Source: Syncephalis fuscata | Taxonomy: Eukaryota; Zoopagomycota; Zoopagomycetes; Zoopagales; Piptocephalidaceae | Assembly: GCA_025786725.1 (NCBI GenBank) | Contig: JAHLTZ010000016.1 | Coordinates: forward strand, 477,154 to 541,153 | Direction of reading: 5' to 3' | Length of the DNA: 64,000 bases | Shown: positions 21,742 to 34,333 of the stretch, one piece after another | How the letters are laid out: each line of letters starts with the position of its first letter | How positions within the stretch are numbered: position 1 is the first letter of the stretch | Position numbers and translations under genes: made by a program | The notes under the pieces: model-generated | The model's input: the letters and a program-made list of their open reading frames with translations, nothing else | Told to the model about the DNA's origin: nothing | The model's database searches: none

Positions 21742-24700
21742 TTATAAAAGCCGCTATACGGCATGTTTATGTATTAGATTATTATTATTATGTATTGTAG
21801 CTATTGAAGTATCATGATCAAGTGTAAATTGTTGGCAATTGTATTAATATTTTCAGTGTTGGTTGTGTGTATAAGTTTAATAATAAATGAAATAAATGTG
21901 TGTGTGTGTGTATGTGCTGAGTAGTTTGAATGTATTATAATGTTTTAATTAATTAACTTTTATTTACATACTACTCTTTTTTTGTTATCATTATAATAAT
22001 GATAGTAGTATTGTTAGTATCAAGTGCTAGAATTGCTAACGGTGCTAATACGTTTTGTCTTGACTCAAATGATAGCATTGCAAATAACATAAAGGCTATC
22101 TGCACTTGATAAGTATAAATGAATCATTGCCGACGTATGTTGGGTCAGTACGCTGCAAAGCTATTATACTATGGTAGTAAGGGCCAAGTGTAAGTTAATT
22201 TAGTTGTATTGCCATCACAATGTGTTCCTGTGACACTTGTACGTACCTTTTACATGTATTCGCCATTGCTAGCCAGACATCCCACCACAGCACATCACTC
22301 TTGGCTAAAATGATACGTGAAATTATGTACAAGCGTGTCACTTGGCTATGAATATGCTGATGGTCCCTCTTTTCTAGCTTGCAAACAAGTCAACGGCAAA
22401 ATGAGGAACAACAACCCTCTTTCTATTTTTGGCAATAGTGCCTTCATTCTCCGATCCTAGTCGACGATCATGGGTGCGCATACATCAATACACCATGTTT
22501 ACAAACTACGTTTATTCTACAAAAAAACTATATCATTGTGCTTTGCATCAAGTGAAATGCAAGAATCTGTTTTTAAAATTGTTCTAGCTTACCGGTAGCG
22601 TAAGCTGGTATTGCGCGCGCGTATGCGCATACAAGTCTAAAAGTTGACTAGATTATTAGTGCGCAAACGCGCAAACTGCGTTTGTACAATAAATACCAAA
22701 TCAATTACTTTAAAACTTTGGCGTCATACTTTAGTTACTACTGCGCACCTATGGTCAAAATTTGATAGAAATTGGTTGACTTTTTCTGACACGCTGTTTG
22801 CGCGTGTACATGAATGCATATAGGTGCGCGCATAGTTTGTAGCTAGTCTAGACATACAAACAATCGATCAATTCCGTTCAAATTTAATTTTACGCAATAA
22901 AATACATTCCGCGCCTATATCAAGCATAATACGTGTAATTAAATCATATATCGAATACAGCGATTTGTATGGAGCGCGGAATGCTGTGTGACCATTGGCG
23001 CACAGACCATTTACATGCTGAATCGGTACTAATTTAGAAGGCAGCAGTGAACCTTAATCATTTGTGTGATGAGTGGTGAAATTTGTAATAGCTTTTGTGT
23101 CAAATGAAATTATTTTTTGTAAAAATACATTAACATTACGGATATTACACCGGATACTATTTACTGTGCTACTTTTACTGCTATTAATAAAAATCGTCGT
23201 ATCTCGATTTTATATATAATATTATATAAAGTTGAGCTAGTTAGTTGATAGAGCATACGCGCGCGGTCGTGACAACAATTTTTAAACCAATGTTTTTACT
23301 TGTATTAATGTTTGTATATAGTGCGCTAGAGTGTATTGACAGCAAATATAAGCTGTTTGACGTGATTGGCTTTACAATACAGCACTATGCATTTGACATG
23401 CTATAGCGCGCGTGTACAAATGCGCGCGCCATACCAGCGGCGACGATGCATAGGAATGGGTGATTTGAAATGGCTAAAATTCCACTTATCATCGTCTCAT
23501 ACCTACGGCAACTCAATTCATTTATTTTTTTGTAAAAATATAACGATTTTGAAAATTGTGCGTTGTACGCGCGCGCACCGCCACACACTAGTATCAAATG
23601 ACGTCACGTTATATAGGCGGATTCTAAATTAAGAACAAATGGTGTTAAAATTTGCCAGTCTTATATTTTGTCTCACATTTTTTTCCTACCCAGAATGATA
23701 CATGCAAATACCACATACCGCGTCATCATTGCTTATCAAAGGGATTGGTTGCGCCGGTTTTACCGGAAATATAGGCGACTGGGATCGAGGAATGAATAGT
23801 AGAAGAATGTATGGAAGAATGGCTGTAATGTTTTTTAATTTTTTTGTATTGAGACGCGCAAATGTTTTTCCTACTCCGTTAAACCAACCAACACCTGTAG
23901 TCATTCTATTATTCGTAGATGGGCAATACAAGGCGTTACAGATAGAAAAAAAATGCGACATGGTGCTGTCGTACATATAGGCGGGTGGCACCGCACCTGT
24001 TGCTGATACTTTGTGTCTTTCTTTTTCCATTGCCTAAGTTAATTTATAAGGTGATTTCCAAGGACTTGTGAGCGAGTACTGGCGTGTATGAATAACAAAT
24101 TACATCAAACTATCATTATAACCAAGTAAGTAGTTTGCATTAAAGTAAAGCTTTATTTTTATTGTGCTTGTTCCGCTGCTGCATTACTCTATTACCCTCA
24201 GATTTATGCATGCGAAATGGCAAATAGTCATTTTCTCGTTGTATAACCAACCACTGTGCATAACGTGGTTTATGCGTGTGTGCACCTATGTGCAGTGCCC
24301 ATCGATTCAAACGATATACTTCTCACCATTGTAAATAGTGTTCTATGAACCTATTAAAAGAATTAGTTTTTTGTTTTTTTAATGTTATGTATATAATATA
24401 AAAATTATAATACAAAGCTATTTTATGCACTTGCCATGATGCTTCCATATCCGTTTATGTTTTGCTTCGATTTCATTTGGCCTGTGCCAAATAGTTGTCA
24501 ACTGGTTTTTTGAGTAAACTGAGGCTTATTGAATCATTCGCTGTCACTTGTCTACATCCATTGGTTATTGCCTTCGCATATCGAGTGGCATAGCATTATT
24601 CCCGTATTCCTCCATTAAGACATTTGTGCATGGCAATGATGGTACTGCCGCGGCTATTACCATCGAGCCATTGACGAGCCATTATCATGTGTAAACAAGC

Positions 24701-25217
24701 AATGGGCAATTAAGGGTAATGGGGTCGTGGTGGAAACACCCTTTTTGCTGCTTCTATTCTTTCTCTCATCGTACACATTCCATATCTGTCTATGGACAAG
24801 TCTCCGACCCTATTCGGATATCGGCTCATGTCACCTCATTGCCATTCTTATCCTAGGTAGAACTCTAGTTAATTTAGGGAAGATCTTTTTGAATAAAAAG
24901 GAACGTTTATCGTCGCAGTTCTCCACTTGGATGACATATCGATGCACACTCGCTTTCACATTCTATTGAATAGTTATTACGTATTCGTTATTTGCATATC
25001 ATTCTTGCAACATTTTATTGATTGCACTTTTACTTTATTGCCAGTGCCTTGATTCTTACCTTTGCTTCCAATCTGTTGCTTTTTGGATAGTTGTTGCTGC
25101 TTTTTGTTATTTAATTTATTAGCACCAAGTAGTACTTGTAGCAATAGTCGTTATTGTAGTGGTACCAATTACTTTTTCTTATTTTATTTGTCATAGGGCT
25201 CTACTTGCACAGATACT
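21742..25217. other. Long intergenic region with a GCGC-rich segment
   Basis: No protein gene supported. A TG dinucleotide run lies near 21897-21912. From about 22600 to 23600 the sequence is dotted with GCGC and GCGCGC words, which are very rare elsewhere in the window. The last 500 bases before 25218 look like a leader. A minus-strand 114-codon ORF (23686-24030) has an ATG but no recognisable domain. Confidence 0.4.
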
Positions 25218-27683
25218 ATGACAGCAACAACATCTAGCACGCTGCATAGCGATGACAATTATGGTCATGGCAATGGCATAAACACATTGCCAAGCCACCA
25301 GCCACTACCATTATCTCCCCGTTTGTTTGGCGATCAAGGAGAGGACGCGTTTTCATCCGGCGAATGCTCGCCGTTAACTTCTTGGCTCGACCTGAATCCA
25401 ATGGACACTTCAGCCAATATCGATACAAGTACACATTTTGTTTCAACAGAAACGTCCGATAGGTCTTTTACACCATCTGAGGAGCCAGTGCTACTGCCGG
25501 ATTGGGCTGTTGCTACCATTTCGTCCGTATTACAAGACGAGAAATTACAGTCACTCGATGAGAAGAATGAAGTAACTGTTGATACACACCCGTCTCCGTT
25601 AAATGTCCTCTCATCAGAAATACTTGATATTGGTGATGATGACTACAATCGAAATAATAGCAAATCTACTGCTTATGATATTGCTACGACCGCTTCACTG
25701 GCAATGAGGCATAAATTATCGCCATCACCACTTCAAGTATCGACATGTCAAGGCCTCGATCATTCTACAACAGAGCAAAAAATTCACACTTCTCATTTCG
25801 ATCAACCTACTTTTACGAGGACGGTATCAACGGAGTGTAATACGCCGTGCAACGCCACAGCCACCATCATCACTACAACTACTGCCACCGATGGTATTGC
25901 CTCTGTATTACAGAAAAGAAGTTTACCAGCAAGTGAGGCATTTTTGAAACATTGTCCAACCGCATCGCCACCAGGTAGGTGTAATATTTATTTTTGGCCT
26001 TGGTCATGCCTTAACTGGGCTGACTTAGGCGTTACCTTTATTCAGAATTAATTTATGAGATTTTTGTGTACAGCCATATTTAGTGATGCCTTGTTTATTC
26101 CCAATACCACGGATGATATTGACGAGGCTTCTTCTGCCACCGATTTGGGCCTTGCCTCCTTGCTTCAAGTCGATTCGCAAAAGAGTATTAATACAGACGC
26201 AAGAAGCAATACATCAAGACTAAACGTACAAAATCATAACGATAACAAGACAACGTTAACACCGCATACGCCACCACTATTTGATATACCCATGGATCCC
26301 CGTGCTATTTCGTCCAAATCTACAGCCAATGATGCTATAGTTGCTACCACACAAGCACTATTTGCTGCATTGCCCATAGATGATCCTGGTGCTGCTATGA
26401 CGGCAGCCAATGCTATGGCACTGATGGCTGGGTTGCCTTTATTGTTTTCCCCACAGCAAATACGAAAAGCATCGCCTTCGTTTCCCATGTCGCCTACAAT
26501 GGGCACTGGGCTACATACGCCAACGGGAAGTACTTCTCCACCGGCCTCTTCGGCCTCGGTCATGCCACCGATACCAGTTATGTCCCAAGCTGGTCATGGT
26601 AGTCCAAACTATTACCATAGAAGTGCACCCATGGGTATTCCTAATTCGATGATTCATCCAATGAATATGTCTATACCGAATGCTGCCTACTCGCCTATGC
26701 CGTTTGCTACTACTGCTGCGCCATTCCTAGGACAAATACCAGCATCAGCACCAGCGCTGTCATTGTCCTCGCAGTCTAAATCGTTACCCGTTTACGCCAA
26801 GTCAGTACCAAGTATCCATCGTCCATTACCTACACGCCTGCAGTTAAATAATACGAATTCATCGTATGCTGGTAATTCTCCTTTGCTTACGCCAACTGAG
26901 GATAGTTTTACAAATTTACCTGATCAGTCTAATCATGGCTGTGTTAATACACGTAAGCGATTGCGCGATGATACCGACGAACAGCAGTCTCGTCCATCGC
27001 CTGCATCTCGTGCCATTATACCAACAATATCGATGACTACACCGGCCTTATCATCAAATACACTACCACTTATTGCACCGGCCACTTCAGAACATCCAAC
27101 GACCAGCAATCAAAGCCTTGATGACCAACGACCTCGCCGGCAACGTCCACGCTTCCCCGGGGATATGTATACACCATCGTGGGTCCGTTATGCCGGCCAG
27201 TCTAAGGAAGGTTGTTGTGAGGACTGTAAACCAAATAAATGGCTGCAATTGAAGAATAGTGCTTATTGGTATCATAAGCAATTCTACCATGGCATTTCCT
27301 CTGTATCGGGACGACCATTCATTGCTCCATTAGAGACACGTGTACGCGATCGCGATATGATTGAAGGCTTGTGCCATCAATGCCGAGCCTGGGTGCCTGT
27401 TGCTAGTCATCGACGACGTAACTGTGTTCTATGGTATCGACATGCCCACAAATGCCATGTCTACCAACGACCACGTATTGTTACCGCCAATGCTATCACT
27501 TCTGATGTGGAGGACCAGCCACAACAGCAGCCACAGCCACAGCAACCGCTGGCACCGGCACCAGCACCATCACAACAGTTGCTAAATCATTATCCTATGT
27601 CTTCATTAGTATTATCATCATCGGTGGATATGCCCACGGTGATTGCTACTAATCCAGCTGCTTCTTCACTTCAGCTGTATTAG
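25218..27683 (+). CDS. Rua1_C (DUF4451) domain protein, putative transcription regulator
   Basis: Two exons, 25218-25974 and 26074-27683, giving 788 aa. About 600 residues are low-complexity Ser/Thr/Pro/Ala/Asn sequence. Residues about 605-718 form a conserved Cys/His/Trp-rich domain: Y.PSWVRYAGQSKEG.C..C....W..LK.S.YWYH, then GRPF.AP...R, then EGLC.QC..W, ending LWYRHAHKCH. This pattern matches the Rua1 C-terminal domain, named from the Ustilago regulator of ustilagic acid genes and found across fungi. The paired CX2C motifs and final H-X3-C suggest zinc binding and DNA contact. Targets cannot be inferred. The disordered N-terminus is typical of fungal transcription factors. Confidence 0.82.
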
Positions 27684-29705
27684 GCACAGAACTTTAATTT
27701 GTGTTTTGTTTCTATTTCCTTTTCTTTTGTTTGTTTTCTTTAAGCATTGATGATTGTCTTGTTATCCTTTTTTAATTTTCAATTATATTAAATCCTGTAC
27801 TTTGTCGCACAATAGACATTTGTTGCATTTAAAACAAGTTGATCAAATGTTTATAGGAAATTTTTAGTTATATTTGCTACAAGTATATCGCTGGAAGCCT
27901 TTTAACAAGTAAAATACGTTTAGCATTGTTGTTGATATCGCTAAAATGAACTAAATTACGCAAATAAACAGTTTTAAATTAAAATTCATTGTATTTATTG
28001 TAATTAACTTTTTTCTCATCAAGGTTTTTTAACTTTGCAACTTTTATTCTTCAATAATGTTATAAATACATAATGCTGTTACCCAGATAATAATAAAGAT
28101 GCATTTTATAATACAATTCATTCTAGCTTATTATCAAAATTTATACAATTAAAATTTTTGTTATAAATCTGTTAAGTTAAGCTATTGTTAAAAATTAAAG
28201 TCATTTGATATTAATACTATTTTTTATTAAACTAATATTAAAACATTTGGATAAGCTACTTTTATTCTTTTCCCTTCTTTAGTTGCTTGGTCAACATTAC
28301 ATCATTTTATTGTTGTTGTTGTAACACTGTCATTCTTTTTATTGAATCAAAAGCAGGCTAAGCTTTGTAATAAGAAATAATAGCATTCGTTGAGTTACTA
28401 CAATTGTTAGTGTATATTAAATACTAGAATATGTACTTAATACTTTTACTTGTACATCTTTTGTTTTACAATTGAGAATGTAGCAACAACATTTGTAATG
28501 TATTTAGTAACATATTTAATGGCATCATTGCCATAATTATATGAACAATTATTAAAATGTTCAAGATTGCATTAAACTGTTTTTACCAGGCCAGTTTTCT
28601 ACTTTTTGGCAGTTAACACAAACTGACATTTGTTGCTGAAACAGTCTTCATGAGAACAAATTAGCTGTAATCTTGTTAAATATCTTTTTTCTCTTAAAAT
28701 TGCAATTGCTAATAAGCTTAAATTCTTTAACGGCGGCCCTCAGTTCTTCAATACTGTTAAATCTAGTTTCTTTAAGTAGTTTAGTAAACATTTGGTAAAA
28801 TTTTCAAAACGGTATATTTTGGTAAATTTCCCTAATAAAAATTCTATTTGATTTTTATATTACTTACAATAAATATAATAAATAAAAGTAATAAATAAAT
28901 GTCAATCCATATTATTGTTGCTGTAAAATATTCAAATCACTATAATTTGATGACTAATGTCATTCACCATCCACCATCATGTTCAATAGATTAAATGGTA
29001 TTAAAATAATCGGTGGCAGGCAAATGCTGCAAATGCGCGGTTAGGTCCTACGGACCGTTGTCTTACTCAAGCTAATAAATTTGAAACCAAAATGTTATTA
29101 AAATAGTCATTTTAACCATAAATCATGCTAAATGGCTAATAATGTTTAATTAAACTTTATAATAGTGTTAAATGGCACACAATATTTTATACAATGATGC
29201 ATTTTATTTAATTTAATTAACAAGTACTAAAAATTAAAAGTTAAAAATGAAATGGTACATAGTATGTGTATATTAGTGGAATAACACTAACACAATCAAA
29301 TAGAACAATTAACTAAATAATTATTGATATCATTGCTAAAATAGCTAACATGGCTGTAATTGTAGTGAATGTAACTCATTGTAATATGCTAGTATTCAAT
29401 CAATCTTTCTACACATAACCAACAACAACAATGACCAACCTCAAATGTTTCAAAAAAAAATCAAATAGTACGTTATGTTATGTTATTTAAATCAATCTAA
29501 TCAAATCATTACGATCGATTGCGTAAAAAGATTTATTGCGTTAAAGTAAGGGGCACAAAGTAGGTGTCAATTTCGTTTTGTTTACCTTTGACACTCTTGG
29601 CATTACTGGTCTTTTTTCTTGGCTTTACTTATCTTATTTCTCGGTCGTTCCTCCACTCTTTTGTTATATTGTATTGTGTAGTTTTGTTTTTTCTTTACCG
29701 GTGGG
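27684..29705. other. Intergenic region
   Basis: Very AT-rich, no gene. It contains a dispersed repeat copy at 29394-29510 (separate entry) and a perfect 5-bp hairpin GGTCC-TAC-GGACC near 29045 whose meaning is unknown. Confidence 0.4.
29394..29510 (+). repeat. Dispersed repeat, copy 1
   Basis: Roughly 115 bp with strong similarity to 59966-60082. Shared words include ATTCAATCAATCTTTCTACA, CCAACAACAACA, ATCAAATAGTAC and TTATTTAAATCAAT. In copy 2 the region lies in an open frame (MANNNNND...); here the frame is broken by an A-run and stops. Confidence 0.7.
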
Positions 29706-30741
29706 ATGGCACGTCCTAGACTTGATCGCTTTGGTTTGGCAATCTTGCTATGTACACTCAATATTCTGGTTTACATTGTGGTTATTATTGCTGCTATACT
29801 TAATCTGCTATCTGCAGATTTTGCTACCATCATCATCAATGTCTATATTATGTATGTAGCTACTAACAATTGCTGAATAACCATAACAAGCTAATATTCT
29901 GATAGAATACTCTCGCTTTGTTTGATTGTAAATGAATTTCAAACACCTGTTTTGGTTCAAGAATATTTTAAGTTTACTTGTACCTTTCTTGGTCGTGGAC
30001 TTGTGTTTTTCTTGTAGGTTAAATTGTTATAATAATAATAATGATAATAATAATAGTAACAACGATGATAACATTAATGAATATTGATAATTTGGTATAA
30101 ATAGTCTAGGTTGTGTAGTTATTCGAAGAGAGCGATTTAATGTAGTTGCTGGTATTGTGGCAGCGGCTGTTGGTGTGTTTTATTTGATTCTGTCATTCAC
30201 ACCAGGTACACCCAGTTTGCTTGGTCTTTTTGTTGTATTCCGAGAGAGGCGTGATTACTGGAATGAGCGGGAGGCAAAAAAGCTTTCTCAACAAGCTGCT
30301 CGTAGTCAAATTATAGTAACGAATCATTTGAACAGTAAGTTGTATAAATATATAAATATATAAATATATAATAGTGTTTATTGAATACAATAATTAATGT
30401 GTGTATTGATATTAGATCAATCGAATCAAACATTAGCCACGAAAACAATATCACCATATGCTTCTGGCCATCCTAGTCAGGTTAGTTTCAATACAAGTGA
30501 ACAACAGCAACAGCGACCATCCGAACCGGATCAGCATATGCCTGAAGCTCGCCGTTCTCGTGTCAGTATTCAATTATCGCAGATTAGTTTACCTGAAGGA
30601 GCCACTAAACAGGTTGAATTACCTCCACCGCCTCCAACTAATTATCCTTATCCTTATGCAACGTCCAATGGTAGTCGGCCTTCTTTTAATAATAGCCAGA
30701 CATCAGTTCCTCAGCCACCGGCTGCCATTCATAGCGAATGA
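29706..30741 (+). CDS. Small multi-span membrane protein, unknown function
   Basis: Three exons, 29706-29851, 30105-30334 and 30416-30741, giving 233 aa. The N-terminus MARPRLDRFG leads into about four hydrophobic segments: LAILLCTLNILVYIVVIIAA, then FATIIINVYIILGCVVI (created by the first splice), then VAGIVAAAVGVFYLILSF and LLGLFVVF. A charged helix (RERRDYWNEREAKKLSQQAA) follows, then a cytosol-like Ser/Gln/Pro-rich tail with PPPPPTNYPYPY. I do not recognise the family; the small four-helix layout recalls MARVEL or tetraspan proteins, without motif proof. The first intron (253 nt) is long for this window and contains AAT/GAT repeats near 30030-30075. The frame-consistent joins and helix continuity support a real gene. 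Confidence 0.75.
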
Positions 30742-31011
30742 TAATATGGCGTGCTAAAAATGCTTAGAGTATGACACAGTTGTATTATAATGTTATCAAT
30801 ATTATATTATACGTTATATTGTTTTTGTTGAATTTTGTTTTATTGCACCAATCTAACTTGTAGTTGAGGAGAAACAGCTGTGTAAGCATCTGCACTGCTT
30901 GTAACATCATCCTATCGAGTGCAATAATTGCCATGTTTAGTAAAAACATTATAGACATTAGAAATTAAAATTAATTTTTTTCTTTTTTTTCTTTCTTCCT
31001 TTGTTGTAATA

Positions 31012-31848
31012 ATGCCTAAGAAATCAGTACCTAAAAAGTCACAAACGAAATCTACGGCCGACGAGGCGGTGATTGCCAAGAAGCGTAGGCATAGTAGAGA
31101 TTGCTAAAGATTGTTGCTTATAATGTGGGATTATATAGAAAAAAGTAATGGCAAAACGGCTATTGACGATATATTTGCTGGTCGTGTTACTGCACCTACA
31201 CCTACCACAAATACAGATACAGTAGTGGAAAAGGTCAAAACATCGAAAGCAATTAAGAAACAAAGGATTTCAGCTCAAACTAGTGATAGCCATAATACAG
31301 ATACTAATAATAGTGTGAATAGTGCAACAGACAAAACAACAAACAAAAAGCAACGTAAAAGTAAAAAGACAAAATTGGTACAATCAGCACAAGAGACGAC
31401 AATCAGCACAACAGCAACAACAATAAATTCAGCAAAATCAACAAAATCTACCGCACAAGAAACTGTTGTCGTATTTGATGAGCCTACTGGAGAGAAATCA
31501 CGTCAAGAAGAAAAGCTTAGAAAGCGGAAACGTGTCAATGCTGGTACGGGAATTACAACGACCACGACAGCCACAAGTACCATGGATGATGCATTTGCTG
31601 ACACGCGTGGCAGCCAATCCTGTATGTAGCGCTATAAGTGGAATGCGTTGCCATGAATCTAATTTATATGCAACTAGCTCGCTACACCGAAGATGGCCTG
31701 CCTATCTATGATGCTAAATTACTGCGTATTGGTGAGGGCGGAGGTAAGTAATTAATCAGCAGGCCTTAGTGTCTCTATAATATTGTTCTCATTGTATGTT
31801 ACAGATACCGATCAATGTCCGTTTGATTGCGAATGCTGTTGTAAGTAG
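31012..31848 (+). CDS. DUF1764 family protein
   Basis: Four exons, 31012-31084, 31139-31621, 31678-31743 and 31805-31848, giving 221 aa. The first 24 residues are Lys-rich (MPKKSVPKKS), followed by the motif IDDIFAGR and a long Lys/Thr/Ser-rich disordered middle. The conserved C-terminus is rebuilt by two splices: FADTRG, then YTEDGLPIYDAKLLRIGEGG, then DTDQCPFDCECC. The order IDDIFA ... F.D.RG ... RYTEDG.PIY ... GEGG.T..CPFDC.CCF is the hallmark of DUF1764, widespread in eukaryotes with no settled function. The basic middle suggests a nuclear or nucleolar location. The 54-nt first intron is needed to bypass a stop in the continuous frame. Confidence 0.88.
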
Positions 31849-32414
31849 CTGGTTAATCGTATGACTATGGGCAATATACTAACCAATGAATTGCGCAGTT
31901 TAAGTCTTATTGGTAATTAACTACCGGCTAATCCTAATTATTGCTTGGTATGTCATCGATGAAAGGCTTGTCGGCTACCTGCTGATGATACTAACGAGAG
32001 TGTGCACCAATGATGTCGGTGAGGTCAGCCGACCATGGAGTTCCTTTAAGTAATAAAGCTGTCGACCAACTTATCTACTCTCACACACTCACACGCAGAT
32101 CCATAGTTTGCCTTTTCTTCTTTCTCTCACTCACCTACTCTATCACTCACTCTCAGTCTATCACTTTCTCTACTTATCTGTCTTTTGGTATCTGTGTATC
32201 TGCATGCGTGCATATATATGTTTACAAGTGTTTTGGCTAGCGTGCTAACATTAACCACTATTTCTACTCATACCACTACTATCATACTGCGTTTATAGTT
32301 TATTTCGCCGAAAGTCTATCTTTTTAAACTTTATTCGCCGTCTCATCCTATTTAGTGACTGGTTATTAAGCTTATTGCTACCAATACACAAAGATATTGC
32401 TCATCTTGGTCATT
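31849..32414. other. Intergenic region between DUF1764 and Yippee genes
   Basis: No gene. It holds a C/T-rich stretch with repeated CTCACTCA and CACACTCACA words at about 32070-32180, probably leader or promoter of the Yippee gene. Confidence 0.4.
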
Positions 32415-33008
32415 ATGGGGCTTATTCGTAAACAGTTTCTTAATGGCAACCGTGTATACAGCTGCAAACAGTGCACCACGCACTTGGCTCCTAAAGACGA
32501 TGTTATGTCTACGGTAATTGTCGTACTTTCCTTTTTCTATTTATAAATAATAGCAGCGACGATAGCGACGCATTCCTCATATGTTCAGCCGCACTAACAT
32601 ATGAGCGCTGTAGGCATTTCAAGGCCAGAAGGGTCGTGCCTATCTTTTCCGAGCTGTGTAAGTTAGCTGAATAGAAGGCTGTTTCATAAACGTATCGACG
32701 GTTTCTAATGACGACACCGTCTTCGTTTTTTTCCACTTTTTCAGTGTTAATGTAGTTGAAGGGCCTATTCAGGACCGGGAAATGACGACTGGCCGACACA
32801 TTGTACGCGATATCGAGTGTATTGAATGCCATCAAGTAATTGGCTGGCGATACGTAAGTGACTTGTATAATTGTTGGGTTTTCTTTGGCCCAATGAATAA
32901 CGTCATAATCGTTTGTTCCGTGTATAGGTTAAGGCCTATGAAGAGTCTCAGCGATACAAAGAAGGACGCTTTATACTGGAGAAGGAGCTGTTAGTGCTGC
33001 TAACGTAG
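32415..33008 (+). CDS. Yippee-like zinc-binding protein (YPEL/Moh1 family)
   Basis: Four exons, 32415-32513, 32614-32657, 32745-32853 and 32928-33008, giving 110 aa, the normal family size. Zinc is bound by two CX2C knuckles: Cys17/Cys20 in YSCKQC and Cys72/Cys75 in CIEC. The conserved motif FQGQKGRAYLF follows the second exon start, then VNVVEGP and IGWRY. The C-terminus SQRYKEGRFILE is typical. Yippee proteins are highly conserved; yeast Moh1 and related proteins act in the GID/CTLH ubiquitin-ligase context and in stationary-phase survival, though the precise role is unclear. The exon structure restores an uninterrupted Yippee domain, so the annotation is firm. Confidence 0.95.
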
Positions 33009-33436
33009 TCTTCGATACTACTCCTGTGTAATTAATATTTTGCGTATTGGCCGCTAAGAGTCCTTGTTACTGCAGTTACTGCAGCTATTTTTACCGTTGC
33101 TGTATATTATTAGTGTTGACGTGTTGACGTGTGCGTATTTGCAAAGAAGAGATGAATAAACGCTGCTATAGTATACTATTAGCTTTAGTATATTTTTATG
33201 TTTGTTTTAAAACAAGAAAAAAAAAGTAAATATTAAGAATGTTGTGTAAATTATCATAATTACTAATACCATAATGATAACAATAGTAATTAACTTTTTT
33301 AAATATTAATATAAAGATTATAATTAAATTCTAAGTTGTTGTTTAAATATTCAAATCATGTTGGCCATTTTAAAAATTATTGTGACTGGTAAATGTAAAC
33401 TTTTATTTTAGTTGAAGCAAAGTGTTATGATTGCAC

Positions 33437-33492
33437 GGGGGGAGGAAGAGAGGAAGAGGAAGAGGAAGAGGAAGAGGAAGAGGAAGAAAAGG
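33437..33492 (+). repeat. 56-nt pure purine tract, (GGAAGA)n
   Basis: An uninterrupted A/G tract consisting mainly of GGAAGA hexamers after a G-rich start. Such mirror-repeat purine tracts can form triplex (H-DNA) and mutate by slippage. Confidence 0.9.
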
Positions 33493-33994
33493 TGATTACT
33501 TGTTAAATTCAATAAATTTTAATATTATATTTGACTAGTGTAATAATATCAAATATTTTGTGGTAATCATTGCATTGTAAATATACACATCGTACTGCTA
33601 TTTTTTTGTATTTGTGTACAAAATGTATTGTGATCTGATCAAAAGGGCGTAATGCTGTTCAGCGATTTAATTTACACTGACAATTCCGATTTGTAAAAAA
33701 CCAGCCACTATAGTAAATATAATAAAGCCAGTGATTCATTAAACATTAGGCAATATTTTTATAGTATTCAGTATCGTGTAGATTCGATTGTGTCATAGAC
33801 AGTGAGAGTGATATAACGTGGCTATAAGTTATATTGATTACAAATAAAAGGAAGCATTCAGATAGTTGTTAACTCAATGCCACAAAATATCGCCAGTTTA
33901 AATTGTTAATTAGCTGAAATTGAAATAATTGTTTTAAATTCAGACATTTGGTTGCCAAACTTAGAACTTCGATTGGACAAACGTATCCCCAACA

Positions 33995-34004
33995 CATATA
34001 AGAA
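33995..34004 (+). promoter_or_regulatory. TATA-like element upstream of small secreted peptide 1
   Basis: CATATAAGAA lies about 110 bp upstream of the ATG at 34115, with GATTGG about 25 bp further upstream. The arrangement resembles a TATA plus CCAAT-type core promoter. Confidence 0.45.
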
Positions 34005-34114
34005 TAGACCAGTATTACTCTTTACTTTCTGTTAAACACTTGCTGCTATCTATTCCATATCAAACACAATCTATTGTTTATTCTACTTGCTTGTTTCAAC
34101 AAATCAATAGCACC

Positions 34115-34333
34115 ATGAAGCTTTCTATTGCCATCGCCTGCACCATCGTTATGGCTTTTGTAATCAATACAGCAATGGTGGATGCTAAGCCAGCTTTAAT
34201 ACGTCGTGCTGGTGGGCAAATTAATACTAAACTCTGCTGTCCTTGCTGTCCTAGTCCTGCTAGTGCATCCGTCGCTTGCGTTATTTGTCCTGCCCAGAAT
34301 TGTCTTGCTGTGCTTTGCAAAAGCCTAAACTAA
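34115..34333 (+). CDS. Small secreted cysteine-rich peptide 1
   Basis: A 72-aa single-exon ORF. I start at 34115, because this ATG directly begins a signal peptide (MKLSIAIACTIVMAFVINTA, then MVDA) while the upstream ATG-less extension does not. The sequence AKPALIRR looks like a Kex2-type dibasic cleavage site ending a short propeptide. The mature part would be about 41 residues with eight Cys in pattern CC..CC, C..C, C, C, possibly four disulphides. I find no family match by eye. Its prepro layout matches the second small peptide at 36092 (AKP, spacer, RR, A). It sits alone in a large non-coding region with its own TATA-like element. Effector, toxin-like or signalling roles are all conceivable, none shown. 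Confidence 0.75.
   Translation: MKLSIAIACTIVMAFVINTAMVDAKPALIRRAGGQINTKLCCPCCPSPASASVACVICPAQNCLAVLCKSLN

Larger units (their letters stand above)
33009..34114. other. Intergenic region
   Basis: AT-rich, with a long purine tract (separate entry) and, near its end, an inverted CCAAT box (GATTGG, about 33971) and a TATA-like element preceding the small secreted peptide gene. Confidence 0.4.

Noticed and set aside
23686..24030. Minus-strand 114-codon ORF with ATG start
   Set aside because: No recognisable domain or motif, and it overlaps a plus-strand ORF of similar length. Composition does not stand out, so chance is likely in a 3.5-kb gap.
29035..29065. Possible tRNA or snoRNA fragment around GGTCC-TAC-GGACC
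   Set aside because: Only one short hairpin; no complete cloverleaf and no C/D or H/ACA boxes.
29578..29859. Hydrophobic plus-strand ORF upstream of the four-span membrane gene
   Set aside because: It has no ATG, and the true first exon (29706-29851) reads a different frame that joins properly to the next exon.
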